Positions 16,026-17,095 of a stretch of DNA of 17,095 nt are shown here, piece after piece (the stretch's first letter is position 1; each line of letters opens with the position of its first letter). The notes beneath the pieces are model-generated. The model had not been told where the DNA came from and did not search any database. It saw only the letters and a program-made list of their open reading frames with translations. Source of the stretch: an uncultured Acidobacteriota bacterium. Lineage in GTDB: Bacteria > Acidobacteriota > Terriglobia > UBA7540. The position numbers were made by a program, and so were the translations under genes. Where the stretch lies: positions 1 to 17,095 of the forward strand of contig CALCEB010000286.1 of the NCBI GenBank assembly GCA_937900045.1, written 5' to 3'.

Positions 16026-16102
16026 GAGGGCCAAAGGAGGAGATGGCAGTGGTAGCCACGGTCAATCGTTCTGTGATTGACCGTGGGCTTTCCTCGGCCC
16101 TC
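16026..16102. other. Long imperfect hairpin, possible structured RNA or palindromic element
   Basis: CCACGGTCAATC (16056-16067) and GATTGACCGTGG (16075-16086) are a perfect 12-base stem around a seven-base loop. Further out GAGGGCC (16026-16032) pairs with GGCCCTC (16096-16102), and GAGGA (16037-16041) with TCCTC (16091-16095). No known riboswitch or small-RNA family is recognised. Confidence 0.55.
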
Positions 16103-16191
16103 AAATCATCCAGAGTTCTGGGCAGTGTCTCGGTTTGTCTGCTGTAGTAGCGGTGTTGCCGGGACACCGGGACATTCCAGACCGTCACTGA

Positions 16192-16229
16192 GGCGCCTAC
16201 ATCAAAAAACCCGACGTAGGCGCCACCCG
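16192..16229 (-). repeat. GGCGCC-type hairpin, copy 3 (inverted relative to copy 2)
   Basis: GGCGCCTACATC (16192-16203) pairs with GACGTAGGCGCC (16213-16224). The one imperfect pair is A-C on the plus strand but G-U on the minus strand, where it equals copy 2. With copy 2 it brackets about 640 bases as inverted repeats. It ends 24 bases before the start of the gene at 16254. Confidence 0.75.
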
Positions 16230-16253
16230 CGGGTTGTCTGCTAGGATGCCTAC

Positions 16254-17047
16254 ATGTCTAGAAAGTTGCCGATGAGCGATTTTAGGGCGAGGCGTGTTGT
16301 GCTCACCCGCCGGGATTTCGGATATGCCCCAAAGCCGGAACCGCGGCCGTCTGATCTAATCGATGAGGCCACCTGGAAGAGCATCGTGACTCTGCCAGAT
16401 GACGTCGCGGTGCGAACTTCAAATCATCATGGCAGCACCCTCAGGCAAATGGACGATCTGTGGGGCGCGTGGGTTAGATGCTGCGGTGGAACTGAGGATT
16501 GTTTTCATCCGGCCAAGTTAGACGCCGGCGATGACTTCGAATCCGCCATCTACACGGCTTTAACTGGCTTTTACCGACTTTCGATCAGTGCGCTGCGATC
16601 CGCACTGGAGCTGACGACAATTGCTACATGGGCTCAGACTTCTGGAAAACTGAAGGCTTACCGGGCGTGGCGGGATGGCAAATCTACCATTTCCTTCGGA
16701 CAAGCCTGCGACGGCCTCATTGCGTCAACTGCCGACCTTCAGAAGCGACTTCGCGAAGACGTCAACGACACCCTTTTCGACCGGAAGACTTCCGCCGGCG
16801 AGGGAGGCTTCGCACGCAGAATCTACGACGGCATCTCCGACTTTGCGCACGCTCGACCGGGCCACACTGATGCGGATATGCGCGAAAGTAACGGACCCAT
16901 CTATGTAAGGTCAGCCTTCAATCACGTCGCCTGGATTTATTTTGAAACGATGGGTCTGGGCTTCGTGATGCTTTTACTCGCCCGACCCCGCACAGCACTT
17001 CCAGGAACTGTGATCGAACTCTTCCGTGATGTCAGTCGGGTTAAATC
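16254..17047 (+). CDS. Hypothetical protein, 3' end missing at the contig end
   Basis: The frame is open from ATG 16254 to the end of the biological sequence, giving 264 residues and no stop. AGGA (16243-16246) lies seven bases before this start; ATG 16272 is an alternative. The product starts MSRKLPMSDFRARRVVLTRR. It has a helical central part (about 95-130, including FYRLSISALRSALELTTIA), a conserved-looking YDGISDFAHARPGH segment (191-204) and a hydrophobic stretch (228-243). I do not recognise the family. The LRSALEL and S-D-x-A-H-x-R pattern faintly recalls uncharacterised HEPN-like helical proteins, but this is weak. TTA leucine codons appear three times. All bases past 17047 in this frame are adapter, so any stop or C-terminus must come from other data. 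Confidence 0.7.
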
Positions 17048-17095
17048 CTGTCTCTTATACACATCTCCGAGCCCACGAGACAGGCAGAAATCTCG
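17048..17095 (+). other. Untrimmed Nextera adapter, index and P7 primer start (sequencing artefact)
   Basis: Bases 17048-17066 are the 19-base Tn5 mosaic end, 17067-17081 the Nextera read-2 tail, 17082-17089 an 8-base index (AGGCAGAA, which I recall as Nextera N703) and 17090-17095 the first six bases of the P7 flow-cell sequence. The parts adjoin without gaps in library order, so this is read-through adapter and not a transposon end in the genome. In the frame of the preceding gene it reads CLLYTSPSPRDRQK. Confidence 0.97.

Larger units (their letters stand above)
15398..16253. other. Non-coding, hairpin-rich spacer of 856 bases
   Basis: Open frames here are short, overlap one another on both strands and run straight through the hairpins, and none has a recognisable protein pattern. 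The spacer holds three related GGCGCC hairpins (15455, 15561, 16192), a heptad array (15723-15759), a small hairpin at 15662-15680 (GTCCCT/AGGGAC), another at 15615-15627 (GCTCC/GGAGC) and a long structured stretch at 16026-16102. The remaining bases, notably 15760-16020, show nothing I can assign. Confidence 0.6.

Noticed and set aside
15786..16034. 82-codon minus-strand frame in the non-coding island
   Set aside because: No ribosome-binding site or recognisable pattern; it ends in a hairpin region.
16628..16908. Two plus-strand frames inside the last gene
   Set aside because: They lie in other frames of the longer open frame beginning at 16254, which is continuous to the contig end.
17048..17066. 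Genomic Tn5 mosaic end
   Set aside because: It is followed directly by library adapter, index and P7 sequence, so it comes from tagmentation, not from a resident transposon.

Overview
The window looks like a short-read contig from an Acidobacteriota genome. Three very large FtsX/MacB-type permeases of the acidobacterial duplicated orphan permease (ADOP) type lie in tandem. They are followed by an Oar-like outer-membrane receptor coupled to a protein of the acidobacterial VWFA-related type. GC content is moderately high and the coding density is normal. No rRNA, tRNA, CRISPR array or transposase gene was seen.

Layout. Bases 1-307 are a spacer ending in a repeat element. Bases 308-8039 hold three ADOP genes on the plus strand (813, 807 and 812 aa), separated by spacers of 280 and 147 bases filled with repeats; no ABC ATPase and no PadR-type regulator is present. 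Bases 8040-8221 hold another full copy of the repeat element. On the minus strand follow a small SAM methyltransferase (8222-8746), a short remnant of an ADOP 3' end (8830-8877) and a secreted DUF5666-like protein (8880-9530). From a 315-base divergent spacer the plus strand then carries a carboxypeptidase-regulatory-domain/TonB-receptor-like protein (9846-13124) and a VWA protein (13124-15397), overlapping by one base. Bases 15398-16253 are non-coding and rich in hairpins. A gene of unknown function starts at 16254 and runs off the contig end.

Two points stand out. First, the spacers around the ADOP genes are built from degenerate heptamer arrays (a fixed 4-5 base word every 7 bases). The words differ between arrays and are arranged symmetrically around a short core whose orientation differs between copies; I know of no name for these in this phylum. 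Second, the last 48 bases (17048-17095) are not biological. They are a Nextera read-2 transposase adapter, an 8-base index and the start of the P7 flow-cell primer, and they extend the last reading frame artificially.

How the genes may work together (inference): the ADOPs are probably inner-membrane, MacB-like mechanotransmission permeases awaiting an ATPase encoded elsewhere. The receptor/VWA pair is a translationally coupled cell-envelope unit. The DUF5666 protein, divergently transcribed, is probably also exported.
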